Source: an uncultured Uliginosibacterium sp.
Lineage (GTDB): Bacteria > Pseudomonadota > Gammaproteobacteria > Burkholderiales > Rhodocyclaceae
Assembly: GCA_945957295.1 (NCBI GenBank)
Contig: CAMFLH010000016.1
Location: 1 to 35,545 of the forward strand
DNA length: 35,545 nucleotides
Direction of reading: 5' to 3'
A model generated the notes under the pieces. That model was not told the origin of the DNA and made no database searches. It saw only the letters and a list, made by a program, of their open reading frames with translations. The position numbers were made by a program, and so were the translations under genes. Below are positions 35,545 through 35,545 of the stretch, piece after piece; position 1 is the first letter of the stretch, and each line of letters starts with the position of its first letter.

Positions 35545-35545
35545 C
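35541..35545 (+). CDS. ureF: Start codon of next gene, presumably ureF (cut by window)
   Basis: The last five bases, ATGAC, give an ATG overlapping the ureE stop in the ATGA manner used elsewhere in this operon. ureF normally follows ureE; nothing of the protein is visible, so the identity is inference from gene order. Confidence 0.35.

Overview
The window looks like chromosomal DNA of a GC-rich (about 65%) betaproteobacterium, most likely a member of or near the Rhodocyclales. This is inferred from the mix of families (long-form QueF, PEP-CTERM protein, five-gene urea ABC transporter, betaproteobacterial-type urease cluster, interspersed GC-rich palindromic repeats); no rRNA or other marker gene is present to fix the taxon. 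No tRNA, rRNA, CRISPR array, transposase or integrase was seen.

Layout. 1-3827 (minus): an RND efflux pair, a lipoprotein adaptor followed by an HAE1-type pump cut by the window edge. 4086-8621: housekeeping genes: a secreted SYLF/YSC84 protein, lgt (minus), ilvD, a YbaK-type tRNA deacylase and mgsA. 8747-9856 (minus): an AT-richer orphan protein with an HsdR-type PD-(D/E)XK nuclease domain, next to an 820-bp gene-free stretch that carries two copies of an interspersed repeat facing each other. 10678-15040: a 1145-residue fusion of an NCS1 nucleobase/allantoin-type permease, a cysteine cluster and a hybrid histidine kinase, overlapping by 14 bp with a LuxR-type response regulator. 15228-17953: a small lipoprotein, a Lys/Ala-rich secreted protein with PmrA/QseB-like boxes, nudC and a PEP-CTERM protein with HAF-like repeats.

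18239-24556: urea ABC transporter urtABC-D-orf-E, with an unrecognised 149-residue ORF between urtD and urtE and tandem hairpins between urtA and urtB. 24606-28139 (minus): an iron-uptake operon (TonB-dependent receptor, PepSY/PiuB membrane protein, small membrane protein) with a Fur-box-like site upstream. 28590-30807: a secreted SnoaL-like protein, a 36-residue mini-protein, a Gln/Ala-rich protein (minus) and queF. 30965-35545: the urease operon ureD-A-orf-GNAT-B-C-E, with ureF starting at the very edge and a good sigma-54 promoter match in front of ureD.

How it fits together. UrtABCDE would import urea and the urease operon would hydrolyse it, with UreD and UreE as nickel-maturation factors. 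The permease-kinase and its response regulator lie 3 kb upstream of urtA; a 10-bp motif repeated 87 bp apart in front of urtA is a candidate target. The link between this two-component system and urea or purine nitrogen is an inference from proximity and from the permease domain. The most unusual items are the permease-kinase fusion, the unrecognised genes embedded in the urt and ure operons, the orphan HsdR-N-like protein and the paired inverted repeat.
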